Below, in pieces: positions 6,890 to 16,929 of a DNA stretch of 64,000 nt. The stretch is from Streptomyces griseoincarnatus (GTDB lineage Bacteria > Actinomycetota > Actinomycetes > Streptomycetales > Streptomycetaceae). A program made the position numbers and the translations under genes. The notes below the pieces were generated by a model. That model saw only the letters and a program-made list of their open reading frames with translations. It searched no databases and was not told where the DNA came from. The stretch lies in contig BMTH01000002.1 in the NCBI GenBank assembly GCA_014649575.1, positions 562,423 through 626,422 on the forward strand, in the 5' to 3' direction. How positions within the stretch are numbered: position 1 is the first letter of the stretch; each line of letters opens with the position of its first letter.

Positions 6890-9489
6890 TGCCCACGGAC
6901 ACCTCGACCATCGTGCTCGTCGGCCACGGCATGGTCGGCCAGCGCTTCCTGGAGGCGCTCGCCGAGCGCGGCCTGACCGCCACGCACCGCGTGGTCGTGC
7001 TGTGCGAGGAGCCGCGTCCGGCCTACGACCGTGTGCAGCTCACCTCGTACTTCTCGGGCCGCACCCCCGAGGACCTGTCGCTGACCGACCTGGCGTTCAT
7101 CGAGGACCACGGCATCGAGCTGCACGTCGGCGACCCGGCCGAGCACGTGGACCGCGAGGCGCGCACGGTCACCGCCCGCTCCGGTCTCGTCGTCGGCTAC
7201 GACGTGCTGGTGCTGGCGACCGGCTCGTACCCGTTCGTGCCGCCGGTGCCCAACAAGGACGCCGAGGGCTGTTTCGTCTACCGCACCATCGAGGACCTCC
7301 TCGCCATCGAGGAGTACGCGCGGAGCAGGGCGAAGACGGGCGCGGTGGTCGGCGGCGGTCTGCTCGGCCTGGAGGCGGCCGGCGCGCTCAAGGGCCTCGG
7401 ACTCACCTCGCACATCGTGGAGTTCGCGCCACGGCTGATGCCGGTGCAGGTCGACGAGGGCGGCGGCGCGGCGCTGCTGCGCACCATCGAGGACATGGGG
7501 CTCGGCGTCCACACGGGCGTCGGCACCCAGGAGATCGTGGTCGACGAGGGCGGCGCGGTCACCGGCATGAAGCTGTCCGACGGCTCCGAACTCGCCACCG
7601 ACATGGTGGTGTTCTCCGCCGGTGTCCGCCCCCGCGACCAGCTGGCCCGCGACTGCGGTCTGGCGGTCGGCGAGCGCGGGGGCATCACCGTCGACGCGCA
7701 GTGCCGCACGGTCACCGACCCGCACGTGTTCGCGATCGGCGAGTGCGCGCTGGCCGCGGACGGCCGGGTGTACGGCCTGGTCGCGCCCGGCTACGAGCAG
7801 GCCGAGACGGCCGCCGCGACCATCGCCGAGGACGAGGCCGCCTTCACCGGCGCCGACCTGTCGACCAAGCTGAAGCTGCTCGGCGTGGACGTGGCGTCCT
7901 TCGGGGACGCGCACGGCACCGCCGAGGACTGCCTGGACGTCGTCTACTCCGACTCCCGCGCGGGCCTGTACAAGAAGCTGGTGATCGGCCGGGACGGCAC
8001 GCTGCTCGGCGGCATCCTGGTCGGCGACGCGGAGGCGTACGGCACGCTGCGGGCGTTCACCGGATCGGTGCCGCCGGTCGCGCCGGAGTCGCTGGTGCTG
8101 CCGGCCGGCGCCGGGGCGCCGGCCGCGCTCGGCCCGTCCGCGCTGCCGGACGACGCGGTGATCTGCTCCTGCCACAACGTCACCAAGGGCACGATCCGCG
8201 GCGCGGTCACCGACCACAGCTGCACCACCGTGCCCGAGGTGAAGAAGTGCACCAAGGCCGGCACGGGCTGCGGCAGTTGCGTGAAGGTGCTGGGCCAGCT
8301 CCTCGACGCCGAACTGGAGGCGAACGGCGTCGAGGTCGACAAGGGCCTGTGCGGCTGCTTCTCCCAGACCCGCGAGGAGCTGTACGAGATCGTCCTCGCC
8401 CTGCGCATCGCCTCCCACCGGGAGCTGCTGGACCGCCACGGCCGGGAGGAGGCGCGCGGCGGCGACGGCTGCGAGGTGTGCAAGCCGACGGTCGGCTCGA
8501 TCATCGCGTCCCTGGCGCCCACGATCGGCGCGAGCACCTACGTGCTCGACGGCGAGCAGGCGGCCCTCCAGGACACCAACGACCACTTCCTCGCCAACCT
8601 GCAGAGGAACGGCTCGTACTCGGTGGTGCCGCGCATCCCCGGCGGGGAGATCGCGCCCGAGAAGCTGATCGTGATCGGCGAGATCGCCCGCGACTTCGGT
8701 CTCTACACGAAGATCACCGGCGGCCAGCGGATCGACATGTTCGGCGCCCGGGTCGAGCAGCTGCCGCTGATCTGGGCCCGGCTGGTCGACGCCGGCTTCG
8801 AGTCCGGGCACGCGTACGGCAAGTCGCTGCGCACGGTGAAGTCCTGCGTGGGGCAGACCTGGTGCCGGTACGGCGTGCAGGACTCGGTGCGGATGGCGAT
8901 CGACCTGGAGCTGCGCTACCGGGGCCTCAGGTCGCCGCACAAGCTGAAGTCGGCGGTGTCCGGCTGTCAGCGCGAGTGCGCGGAGGCCCAGTCGAAGGAC
9001 TTCGGCGTCATCGCCACCGTGGGCGGCTGGAACCTGTACGTCGGAGGCAACGGCGGCGCCACCCCGCGCCACGCCGACCTGCTGGCGCAGGACCTCTCCG
9101 ACGCCGAACTGGTCCGCCTGATCGACCGGTTCCTGATGTTCTACATCCGCACCGCCGACCGGCTGGAGCGCACCAGCGTCTGGCTGGACCGGATCCCCGG
9201 CGGCCTGGACCACGTACGGGACGTGGTGGTGCACGACTCGCTGGGCATCTGCGACGAACTGGAGTCGCTGATGGCCGCGCACGTGGCGCACTACCGCGAC
9301 GAGTGGGCCGAGACGATCAACGACCCGGAGAAGCTGGCCCGGTTCGTGTCCTTCGTCAACGCGCCCGACACCCCCGACCCGGTGGTCGCCTTCGTCCCGG
9401 AGCGCGACCAGATGAAGCCCGACCTGCCCCTGCTCGGCATCGGCCTGCGTCCCGCCGACGACGTCCTGGAAGGAAGCGCACAGCGATGA
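6889..9489 (+). CDS. nirB: Assimilatory nitrite reductase, large subunit
   Basis: NAD(P)H-dependent siroheme nitrite reductase (nitrite to ammonium), 866 aa, full length. Domains in order: FAD fold with GHGMVGQRF; NAD fold with VVGGGLLGLEAAG; BFD-like [2Fe-2S] site CSCHNV and CGSC; a ferredoxin-like half-domain; then the siroheme/[4Fe-4S] region. The cluster ligands are SCVGQTWC (C-x5-C) and GCQREC (C-x3-C). It overlaps the upstream reductase and the downstream nirD start (ATGA), so the three genes form one operon. Confidence 0.96.
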   Translation: MPTDTSTIVLVGHGMVGQRFLEALAERGLTATHRVVVLCEEPRPAYDRVQLTSYFSGRTPEDLSLTDLAFIEDHGIELHVGDPAEHVDREARTVTARSGLVVGYDVLVLATGSYPFVPPVPNKDAEGCFVYRTIEDLLAIEEYARSRAKTGAVVGGGLLGLEAAGALKGLGLTSHIVEFAPRLMPVQVDEGGGAALLRTIEDMGLGVHTGVGTQEIVVDEGGAVTGMKLSDGSELATDMVVFSAGVRPRDQLARDCGLAVGERGGITVDAQCRTVTDPHVFAIGECALAADGRVYGLVAPGYEQAETAAATIAEDEAAFTGADLSTKLKLLGVDVASFGDAHGTAEDCLDVVYSDSRAGLYKKLVIGRDGTLLGGILVGDAEAYGTLRAFTGSVPPVAPESLVLPAGAGAPAALGPSALPDDAVICSCHNVTKGTIRGAVTDHSCTTVPEVKKCTKAGTGCGSCVKVLGQLLDAELEANGVEVDKGLCGCFSQTREELYEIVLALRIASHRELLDRHGREEARGGDGCEVCKPTVGSIIASLAPTIGASTYVLDGEQAALQDTNDHFLANLQRNGSYSVVPRIPGGEIAPEKLIVIGEIARDFGLYTKITGGQRIDMFGARVEQLPLIWARLVDAGFESGHAYGKSLRTVKSCVGQTWCRYGVQDSVRMAIDLELRYRGLRSPHKLKSAVSGCQRECAEAQSKDFGVIATVGGWNLYVGGNGGATPRHADLLAQDLSDAELVRLIDRFLMFYIRTADRLERTSVWLDRIPGGLDHVRDVVVHDSLGICDELESLMAAHVAHYRDEWAETINDPEKLARFVSFVNAPDTPDPVVAFVPERDQMKPDLPLLGIGLRPADDVLEGSAQR

Positions 9490-9839
9490 CCCTGGCACTC
9501 GAGACGACCACCGGCCTGACCGTCCGGCTCCGCCTGGCGGACGACTGGTTCGAGGTCTGCGGCCTCGACCGGCTGATCCCGGGACGGGGCGTGGCCGCCC
9601 TGCTGCCCGACGGCCGGCAGGCCGCCGTCTTCACCGACCGCGCCGGCCGCCTGTACGCCGTCGACAACCGTGACCCGTTCACGGGCGCGGCGGTCCTCTC
9701 CCGCGGCCTCACCGGCACCCACCGGGGCCGCCCGTTCGTCGCCTCCCCGCTCCTGAAGCAGCGCTTCGACCTGGAGACGGGCCGGTGCCTGGACGACGAC
9801 GCGGTCCGTGTGACCACGTACGAGGTGAAGGCGGCCTGA
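9486..9839 (+). CDS. nirD: Nitrite reductase, small subunit
   Basis: 117-aa Rieske-fold subunit, translationally coupled to nirB by a 4-base overlap. As usual for NirD it keeps the fold signature (VDNRDPFTGAAVLSRG) but has no Cys-x-His cluster ligands, so it is structural or modulatory rather than redox active. Length is normal. Confidence 0.93.
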   Translation: MTLALETTTGLTVRLRLADDWFEVCGLDRLIPGRGVAALLPDGRQAAVFTDRAGRLYAVDNRDPFTGAAVLSRGLTGTHRGRPFVASPLLKQRFDLETGRCLDDDAVRVTTYEVKAA

Positions 9840-9858
9840 CCGGCCGGGGGGCGGCCGG
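9840..9858 (+). terminator. Short GC hairpin after nirD
   Basis: CCGGCCG and CGGCCGG arms of 7 bp around a G5 loop, starting right at the nirD stop. No T-run follows, as is common in Streptomyces. Confidence 0.4.
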
Positions 9859-10140
9859 GGCTGTCGGGATCCGGGGCGCTGCGGCCCCGGGCCGCTCGGT
9901 CACCGGCCCGCGCGTCTGCCTCCCGCCACCGCCGTCCGCTTCCGCGACCGCCTCCACCTGGCCAACGCCCGCTTCACCGGCCCATGGGCGCCTCGGGCGA
10001 CATCTACGGCGGTGGCGGTGCCGCTGTGCGACGCGAGGGCCGCCGGCCCGGTGCGTGCCTCCCCGCGGGACGGCCACCCGCCCGTACGCCGCCGGTCATG
10101 AAGCGTCCATGTCACTCCCGTAGGTTCGCTGCTCGCACGC

Positions 10141-10164
10141 CCCCGCCGCCGGCCGGCGGCGGGG
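10141..10164. promoter_or_regulatory. Perfect 24-bp palindrome in the leader of the PhoX-like gene
   Basis: CCCCGCCGCCGG followed directly by its reverse complement, ending 24 bases before the GTG start and 15 before its GGAG site. As RNA it would fold tightly close to the ribosome site; as DNA it could be an operator. Confidence 0.6.
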
Positions 10165-10188
10165 CGGTAACGGCCACCTGGAGTGACT

Positions 10189-11346
10189 GTGGAACGTCGT
10201 GACTTCCTTCGTGCGACCGCCCTCGGCGGCGGCTCCGCCGTACTCGGCGGAACCCTGTGGCGCGGTGCCGCGTACGCCGCCCCCGCCCAGCCCGGCACCG
10301 GCCCGTACGGGGCGCTCGGAGCGGCGGACGCCAACGGCATCGCGCTCCCGGCGGGGTTCAGCAGCCGGGTGATCGCCCGCTCCGGGCAGCGGGTCGGGAG
10401 CACGTCGTACACCTGGCACAACGCCCCGGACGGCGGGGCCTGTTACGCCGACGGCAGCGGCTGGATCTACGTCTCCAACTCGGAGATCAACCCGTCGGGC
10501 GGCGCGAGCGCGGTGAAGTTCTCGGCCACCGGCGCCATCACGGGCGCGTACCGCGTCCTGTCCGGCACCCGGCAGAACTGTGCGGGCGGGAAGACCCCGT
10601 GGAACACCTGGCTGTCCTGCGAGGAGGTGGACCGGGGATACGTCTACGAGACCGACCCGTGGGGCGTGAAGGCGGCCGTCCGCCGTGACGCCATGGGGCG
10701 CTTCAAGCACGAGGCGGCGGCAGCCGACCCGGTACGCAGGGTGATCTACCTGACCGAGGACGTCTCGGACGGCTGCTTCTACCGCTTCAGGCCCACGACC
10801 TGGGGCGACCTGTCGTCCGGCACGCTGGAGGTGCTGGTCGGCGGCAGCGGCACCAGCGGCCCGGTGAGCTGGGCGCGGGTCCCGGACCCGTCCGGCGCCA
10901 CCGCCACCCGCGGTCAGGTCTCCGGAGCGAAGCGCTTCAACGGCGGCGAGGGCTGCCACTACGCCAACGACACGTGCTGGTTCACCACCAAGGGCGACAA
11001 CCGGGTCTGGCGGTACGACGCGGCCGCCCAGACCGTCGAACTCGCCTACGACGACTCGCTGGTGACCGGCGGAACGGCCCCGCTGACCGGGGTGGACAAC
11101 ATCACCGGCTCCTCCTCCGGCGACCTCTTCGTCGCCGAGGACGGCGGGAACATGGAGATCTGCGTCATCACTCCCGACGAGGTGGTGGCCCCGTTCCTGC
11201 GCGTCAGCGGTCAGTCGGGCTCCGAGATCACCGGCCCGGCCTTCTCCCCGGACGGCACCCGTTTGTACTTCTCCAGTCAGCGCGGTACGAGCGGGAGTTC
11301 GTCGGGCGGCATCACGTACGAAGTGAAGGGCCCCTTCCGAACGTGA
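10189..11346 (+). CDS. Tat-exported PhoX-like (DUF839) protein
   Basis: 385-aa exported protein of the PhoX/DUF839 beta-propeller group, whose best-known members are Ca/Fe-dependent alkaline phosphatases. The N-terminus ERRDFLRATA is a twin-arginine signal with an AYA cleavage site near residue 32. PhoX-like signatures include NTWLSCEE, FKHEAAAADP, YLTEDVSDGCFYRF and SGDLFVAEDGGNMEI. I start at GTG 10189 because GGAG lies 5 bases upstream; GTG 10183 is too close. It is shorter than classical PhoX, so phosphatase activity is inferred. No clear Pho box was seen. Confidence 0.82.
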   Translation: MERRDFLRATALGGGSAVLGGTLWRGAAYAAPAQPGTGPYGALGAADANGIALPAGFSSRVIARSGQRVGSTSYTWHNAPDGGACYADGSGWIYVSNSEINPSGGASAVKFSATGAITGAYRVLSGTRQNCAGGKTPWNTWLSCEEVDRGYVYETDPWGVKAAVRRDAMGRFKHEAAAADPVRRVIYLTEDVSDGCFYRFRPTTWGDLSSGTLEVLVGGSGTSGPVSWARVPDPSGATATRGQVSGAKRFNGGEGCHYANDTCWFTTKGDNRVWRYDAAAQTVELAYDDSLVTGGTAPLTGVDNITGSSSGDLFVAEDGGNMEICVITPDEVVAPFLRVSGQSGSEITGPAFSPDGTRLYFSSQRGTSGSSSGGITYEVKGPFRT

Positions 11347-11378
11347 CGTACGGGAGGTGGCGGACAGTTACCTCCCAG

Positions 11379-11448
11379 TCACGTCACGTTCTCGTCACGT
11401 GTCCTTCATACGCCCCACGCTCCACGAGCCCCCCAGTAGCTTCGACAC
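11379..11448 (+). promoter_or_regulatory. Upstream element shared with the paralogous gene at 13131
   Basis: Three TCAC-type half-sites (TCACGTCACGTTC, then CGTCACG) are followed about 33 bases later by CAGTAGCTTCG. The same arrangement occurs upstream of the second excalibur gene (13009-13076). TAGCTT may be the -10. Confidence 0.5.
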
Positions 11449-11495
11449 CCTCGTACCGAGCACACGCTTTCGTCCGACCTGGGGGGCTCCTCACC

Positions 11496-11918
11496 ATGAT
11501 TCCGTTCCGTACCTCAGCCGCCGCACTGCTCGCCGCCGTCGCCCTGGCCGCCGTACCGGCCACCGCCGTGGCGCACGACGGCAGCCACCCGTTCGAGAAC
11601 TGCACCGAGGCGTACGACAACGGGTACAGCAACATCGCCAAGGGCGACGAGCACTACGGCAAGCACCTCGACCGCGACAACGACGGCGTCGGCTGCGACC
11701 AGCCGCCCTCCGACTTCGTGCCGCGCGACGAGAGCGACGACGACGCGGGCGCGGGCACGGGGGCCGGCGGCGCCGAGGAGGAGAGCGGCGGCGGCACCGA
11801 CCTCGCCGAGACCGGCGGCAACGACACCACGCCGTACATCGCGGCGGGCGGCGGGGCCGTCGTCCTGCTCGGCGGCGGCCTGATGATCGCCGCCCGCAAG
11901 CGCCGCGAGAACCGCTGA
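11496..11918 (+). CDS. Excalibur-domain surface protein with LAETG sorting signal
   Basis: 140-aa exported protein. The signal peptide (about 1-26) ends VAHA-like before a calcium-binding excalibur domain: ENCTEAYDNGY and DRDNDGVGCDQPP (a DxDxDGxxCD loop). An acidic Gly/Glu-rich linker follows. The C-terminus has LAETG, a hydrophobic segment and a KRREN tail, the LAXTG signal used by class E sortases in Streptomyces. A paralogue lies 1.2 kb downstream. Confidence 0.88.
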   Translation: MIPFRTSAAALLAAVALAAVPATAVAHDGSHPFENCTEAYDNGYSNIAKGDEHYGKHLDRDNDGVGCDQPPSDFVPRDESDDDAGAGTGAGGAEEESGGGTDLAETGGNDTTPYIAAGGGAVVLLGGGLMIAARKRRENR

Positions 11919-11925
11919 CCCACCC

Positions 11926-11955
11926 CCGAGGGGGCCGGGCACCCGGCCCCCTCGG
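11926..11955 (+). terminator. Intrinsic terminator hairpin
   Basis: CCGAGGGGGCCGGG pairs perfectly with the downstream 14 bases across a CA centre, 7 bases after the excalibur gene stop. Confidence 0.7.
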
Positions 11956-11986
11956 CCCCCAACCGCCCGCCGACGGAGGCGTCCTC

Positions 11987-12017
11987 CGGGGGCGCGGGGG
12001 AACTGCGCGACCGGCCA
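11987..12017 (+). repeat. Partial copy of dispersed GGGGCGCGGGGAACTGCGCGACC repeat
   Basis: Matches the first half of the intergenic repeat found four more times in the window (21443, 21614, 62421, 62488), with an extra G and a changed tail. It lies just after the terminator. Confidence 0.7.
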
Positions 12018-12085
12018 GGGGGACCTGCGAGCATCCCCGTAGCGTCCTTCAACGAATGGCCGTGACCAGCACTTTCACAGCAGCC

Positions 12086-12787
12086 TCAGCCCTTCAGCTC
12101 CTCGAGACGATCGAGGTCGTCAGGGACCGACTCCCGTTCCTGGGCAGTGAGGTGGACTGCGGCGGCCTCGGCGAGCGCGGACCTCGCGGTCTCTTCGTCA
12201 CCGAGGCGCCCGGCGACATCCGCACGCAGCACGAGGAGGCGAAGCAACTGCACGGGCGTGGGCCGCTCGCCCTCGATGCCCAGCACCCGATCGATGATCT
12301 TTGCGGCGCCCGCGGGGTCCTCCTTCGAGTCCGCGAGCAGGGATGCGTGATGGAGGGCTCGGGAAAAGGTTTCCTCGGGTGGGGGCCGGTGGTGCTGGTT
12401 CTGACTCGTCCGCTGCCCGATTCGGAGGCAGTTGCCGCCCGGATCGGTCACAAGGAACTGCCGCACGCCGTGCGACGTGTCCTTCAGCGGCCCGATTCGT
12501 GGCAGTCCGCGGGTCGGGATTCTCCCGTACGCCGCCTTGAGCCTGGCACGGAAGACCTCGTGCAGCTCATCGACATCATCGGTATGGACGTAGCACGTGC
12601 TGTACGACTCGGCCGGCTCGTACTGCTTCATCCCGAAGAAGTGGAGCTGAATGCCGCCGCGCTCCACGACTGCGTACGGGTTGGGGGCCTTCTGATGGAA
12701 GGTCACCTTGAATCCGAGGACGGTGTAAAAGTCGAGAACGGGCTGGACTGTCCGGCAGGGCAGGATCGGGATCGCCTTCTCCGTCAT
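12086..12787 (-). CDS. VOC (glyoxalase/bleomycin-resistance fold) protein with helical C-terminal extension
   Basis: 233 aa. Residues 1-125 form a VOC domain: paired beta-alpha-beta units with DFYTVLGF, IQLHFFG and a closing TDPGGNCLRIGQR. Residues 150-233 are a helical, Leu/Ala-rich extension that looks like one or two TPR units. Single-domain proteins of this type are often called bleomycin resistance proteins, but nothing here proves drug binding. It sits between two excalibur genes on the opposite strand. Confidence 0.8.
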   Translation of the reverse strand: MTEKAIPILPCRTVQPVLDFYTVLGFKVTFHQKAPNPYAVVERGGIQLHFFGMKQYEPAESYSTCYVHTDDVDELHEVFRARLKAAYGRIPTRGLPRIGPLKDTSHGVRQFLVTDPGGNCLRIGQRTSQNQHHRPPPEETFSRALHHASLLADSKEDPAGAAKIIDRVLGIEGERPTPVQLLRLLVLRADVAGRLGDEETARSALAEAAAVHLTAQERESVPDDLDRLEELKG

Positions 12788-13130
12788 ACCGACATCCTAG
12801 TCAAACTTGAATAGTAGTGGTGGGCCTGTTGCGGGATCGCCTGTACCGCTGGGCGCTGTCCGCCGGCCAGACCCGGCGGACGCACGACCAACGGAGGACC
12901 GATGACCTGGGGCGCCTCCGACCGAGCCCCACACCCCCTCCGACCTGGCCAACCCCTGCCCCACGGCAGGAACGCACCCCTCCGCTCGTGGCATTACGCC
13001 ACCGTTCCGTCACATCACGTTCACATCACAGGTCGCCCCTAGCTCTCCGCAGCACACCCGAACCGCCAGTAACTTCGTCTCGCCAGAGCCCGGTCAACGG
13101 CACCCGCACTCGGACTTGGGGGCATTTGCC
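12788..13130. other. Intergenic region upstream of the second excalibur gene
   Basis: About 340 bases without a supported gene. The right half contains the TCAC-repeat/CAGTAACTTCG element shared with 11379-11448; the left half shows nothing I can name. Confidence 0.5.
13009..13076 (+). promoter_or_regulatory. Second copy of the shared upstream element
   Basis: TCACATCACGTTCACATCAC matches 11379-11400 at most positions and CAGTAACTTCG matches CAGTAGCTTCG with nearly the same spacing. The gene it precedes is a paralogue of the one at 11496. Confidence 0.5.
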
Positions 13131-13538
13131 ATGCACCTGACACGAAACACCCTCACGGCCCTCGCCGCCCTCACCCTGGCCGTCCTCCCCGCCACCGCGT
13201 CGGCCCACGACGGGGACCACCCGTTCAAGACCTGCGCGGAGGCGTACGACAACGGCTGGTCGAGGATCTCCAGCGGGGACGACCACTACGGTCCCGCACT
13301 GGACCCCGACGGCGACGGCATCGCCTGCGACGAGCCGCCCGCCGGCTTCATCCCGCGCGACGACACCACGGTCGACGACGGGAACACGACTCCCGTGGCC
13401 GACACCACCCAGGCCGCCACGAGCGACGACTCCGGGTCGGACGACGACCTCACCACCTACGTGACCATAGGCGTGGCCTCCGTGGTCCTCGCCGGAGGCG
13501 CAGTGCTCCTCGCCTCCCGCCGGCGCCGCGACAGCTGA
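13131..13538 (+). CDS. Excalibur-domain membrane-tethered protein, paralogue without sorting motif
   Basis: 135 aa, closely similar to the 11496 gene through the signal peptide and excalibur domain (KTCAEAYDNGW, DPDGDGIACDEPP). The tail still has a hydrophobic segment and a SRRRRDS end, but the LAXTG site is replaced by DDDLTTYVT, so it should remain a membrane protein. ATG 13131 is preceded by a G5 run; a TTG 15 bases upstream is less likely. Expression is probably shared with its paralogue through the common upstream element. Confidence 0.85.
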   Translation: MHLTRNTLTALAALTLAVLPATASAHDGDHPFKTCAEAYDNGWSRISSGDDHYGPALDPDGDGIACDEPPAGFIPRDDTTVDDGNTTPVADTTQAATSDDSGSDDDLTTYVTIGVASVVLAGGAVLLASRRRRDS

Positions 13539-13571
13539 CCGCCCCACAGGGCGCGTCGCGCGCACGGCGGA

Positions 13572-13603
13572 AGGGGCGGCACCCCCGCACGGGTGCCGCC
13601 CCT
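13572..13603. terminator. Terminator between convergent excalibur gene and ppdK
   Basis: AGGGGCGGCACCC pairs perfectly with its complement across a 6-base loop. Located between two converging genes, so it probably serves both. Confidence 0.8.
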
Positions 13604-13688
13604 CCTTCGTGATCCGGAGCCGTCGCCGATCGGTGAGGGTGGTCGGGTGACAGACGACGGCCCCGGGGTCATGCGCCCCCCGGAGGGC

Positions 13689-16436
<2,748 letters not shown>

Positions 16437-16640
16437 GGGTCTCGACTCCTCGAGGACGCGGTGGCTGCCCTGACGGCGAGGAATGTACCCAGATCAAAGG
16501 CGTCTGGGTACGTCCACTTGTGGGTCGTGCGCCTGTCACCGTCCGAGCGCCAGCGGATCGAAAGTCAAAGCTTGGCAAGCCGTTGACGCTCGGTGTTTTC
16601 ACTTCTTGAACGCGGAGCGCCTCCCGGAACCGACCGGGAC

Positions 16641-16652
16641 GCTCATGTGAGC
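16641..16652. promoter_or_regulatory. GCTCATGTGAGC inverted-repeat element, copy 1
   Basis: Arms GCTCA and TGAGC around a 2-base centre. A near-identical element lies at 16741-16752, exactly 100 bp away. Confidence 0.45.
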
Positions 16653-16695
16653 ATCCTGAACCACGTTTGATTTCGCCCGGTGAACGATCATCGAG

Positions 16696-16710
16696 TGGCA
16701 CTGAGTGCCA
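16696..16710. promoter_or_regulatory. TGGCACT-G-AGTGCCA palindrome
   Basis: Perfect 15-bp inverted repeat, probably a repressor operator. Half-sites resemble the GCACTC/GAGTGC halves of CIRCE but without the 9-base spacer, so HrcA is not proposed. Confidence 0.5.
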
Positions 16711-16740
16711 ACCTTTGAGAAGTGCAGCCTCCCATGATCC

Positions 16741-16752
16741 GCTCATCTGAGC
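16741..16752. promoter_or_regulatory. GCTCATCTGAGC inverted-repeat element, copy 2
   Basis: Second copy of the element at 16641, on the sulfatase-like gene side. Confidence 0.45.
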
Positions 16753-16855
16753 ACATCCCCTATCAGGGGTGGCGAGAATCACGCTCCCACACGGCGCCCG
16801 TTTCCACCATGCGGACCGGCGGGATGAACGCTCCGGCCCGGCCGCCCGTACGGAC

Positions 16856-16894
16856 GGGAGGCGGATCCGGACCCCCACGCCGGATCCGCCTCCC
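16856..16894 (+). promoter_or_regulatory. 15-bp stem hairpin upstream of the sulfatase-like gene
   Basis: GGGAGGCGGATCCGG pairs perfectly with its reverse complement across a 9-base loop, ending 35 bases before the start codon. It may attenuate or block entry into the gene, or terminate an upstream transcript. Confidence 0.55.
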
Positions 16895-16929
16895 GCCTCA
16901 CCGGTTTCGGTACGGAAGGAACCTCCGGG

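Larger units (their letters stand above)
9840..10188. other. Intergenic region between nirD and the PhoX-like gene
   Basis: About 350 bases without a supported gene. It contains the small hairpin after nirD and a perfect 24-bp palindrome at 10141-10164. A TAGGTT hexamer at 10121 could be a -10 for the downstream gene, with a poor -35. Confidence 0.5.
16437..16929. other. Divergent regulatory region, ppdK / sulfatase-like gene
   Basis: About 490 bases without a gene. It contains two GCTCATNTGAGC elements exactly 100 bp apart, a 15-bp palindrome between them, and a strong hairpin at 16856-16894, all listed separately. Confidence 0.6.

Noticed and set aside
6592..9498. 968-codon minus-strand frame opposite nirB
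   Set aside because: Antisense of nirB in high-GC DNA; His/Gln/Val-rich without any domain.
10100..10140. Pho box before the PhoX-like gene
   Set aside because: I looked for GTTCACC-type 11-bp direct repeats and found none convincing.
16696..16710. CIRCE (HrcA) element
   Set aside because: Half-sites are similar, but CIRCE needs a 9-base spacer and a heat-shock gene downstream; neither is present.
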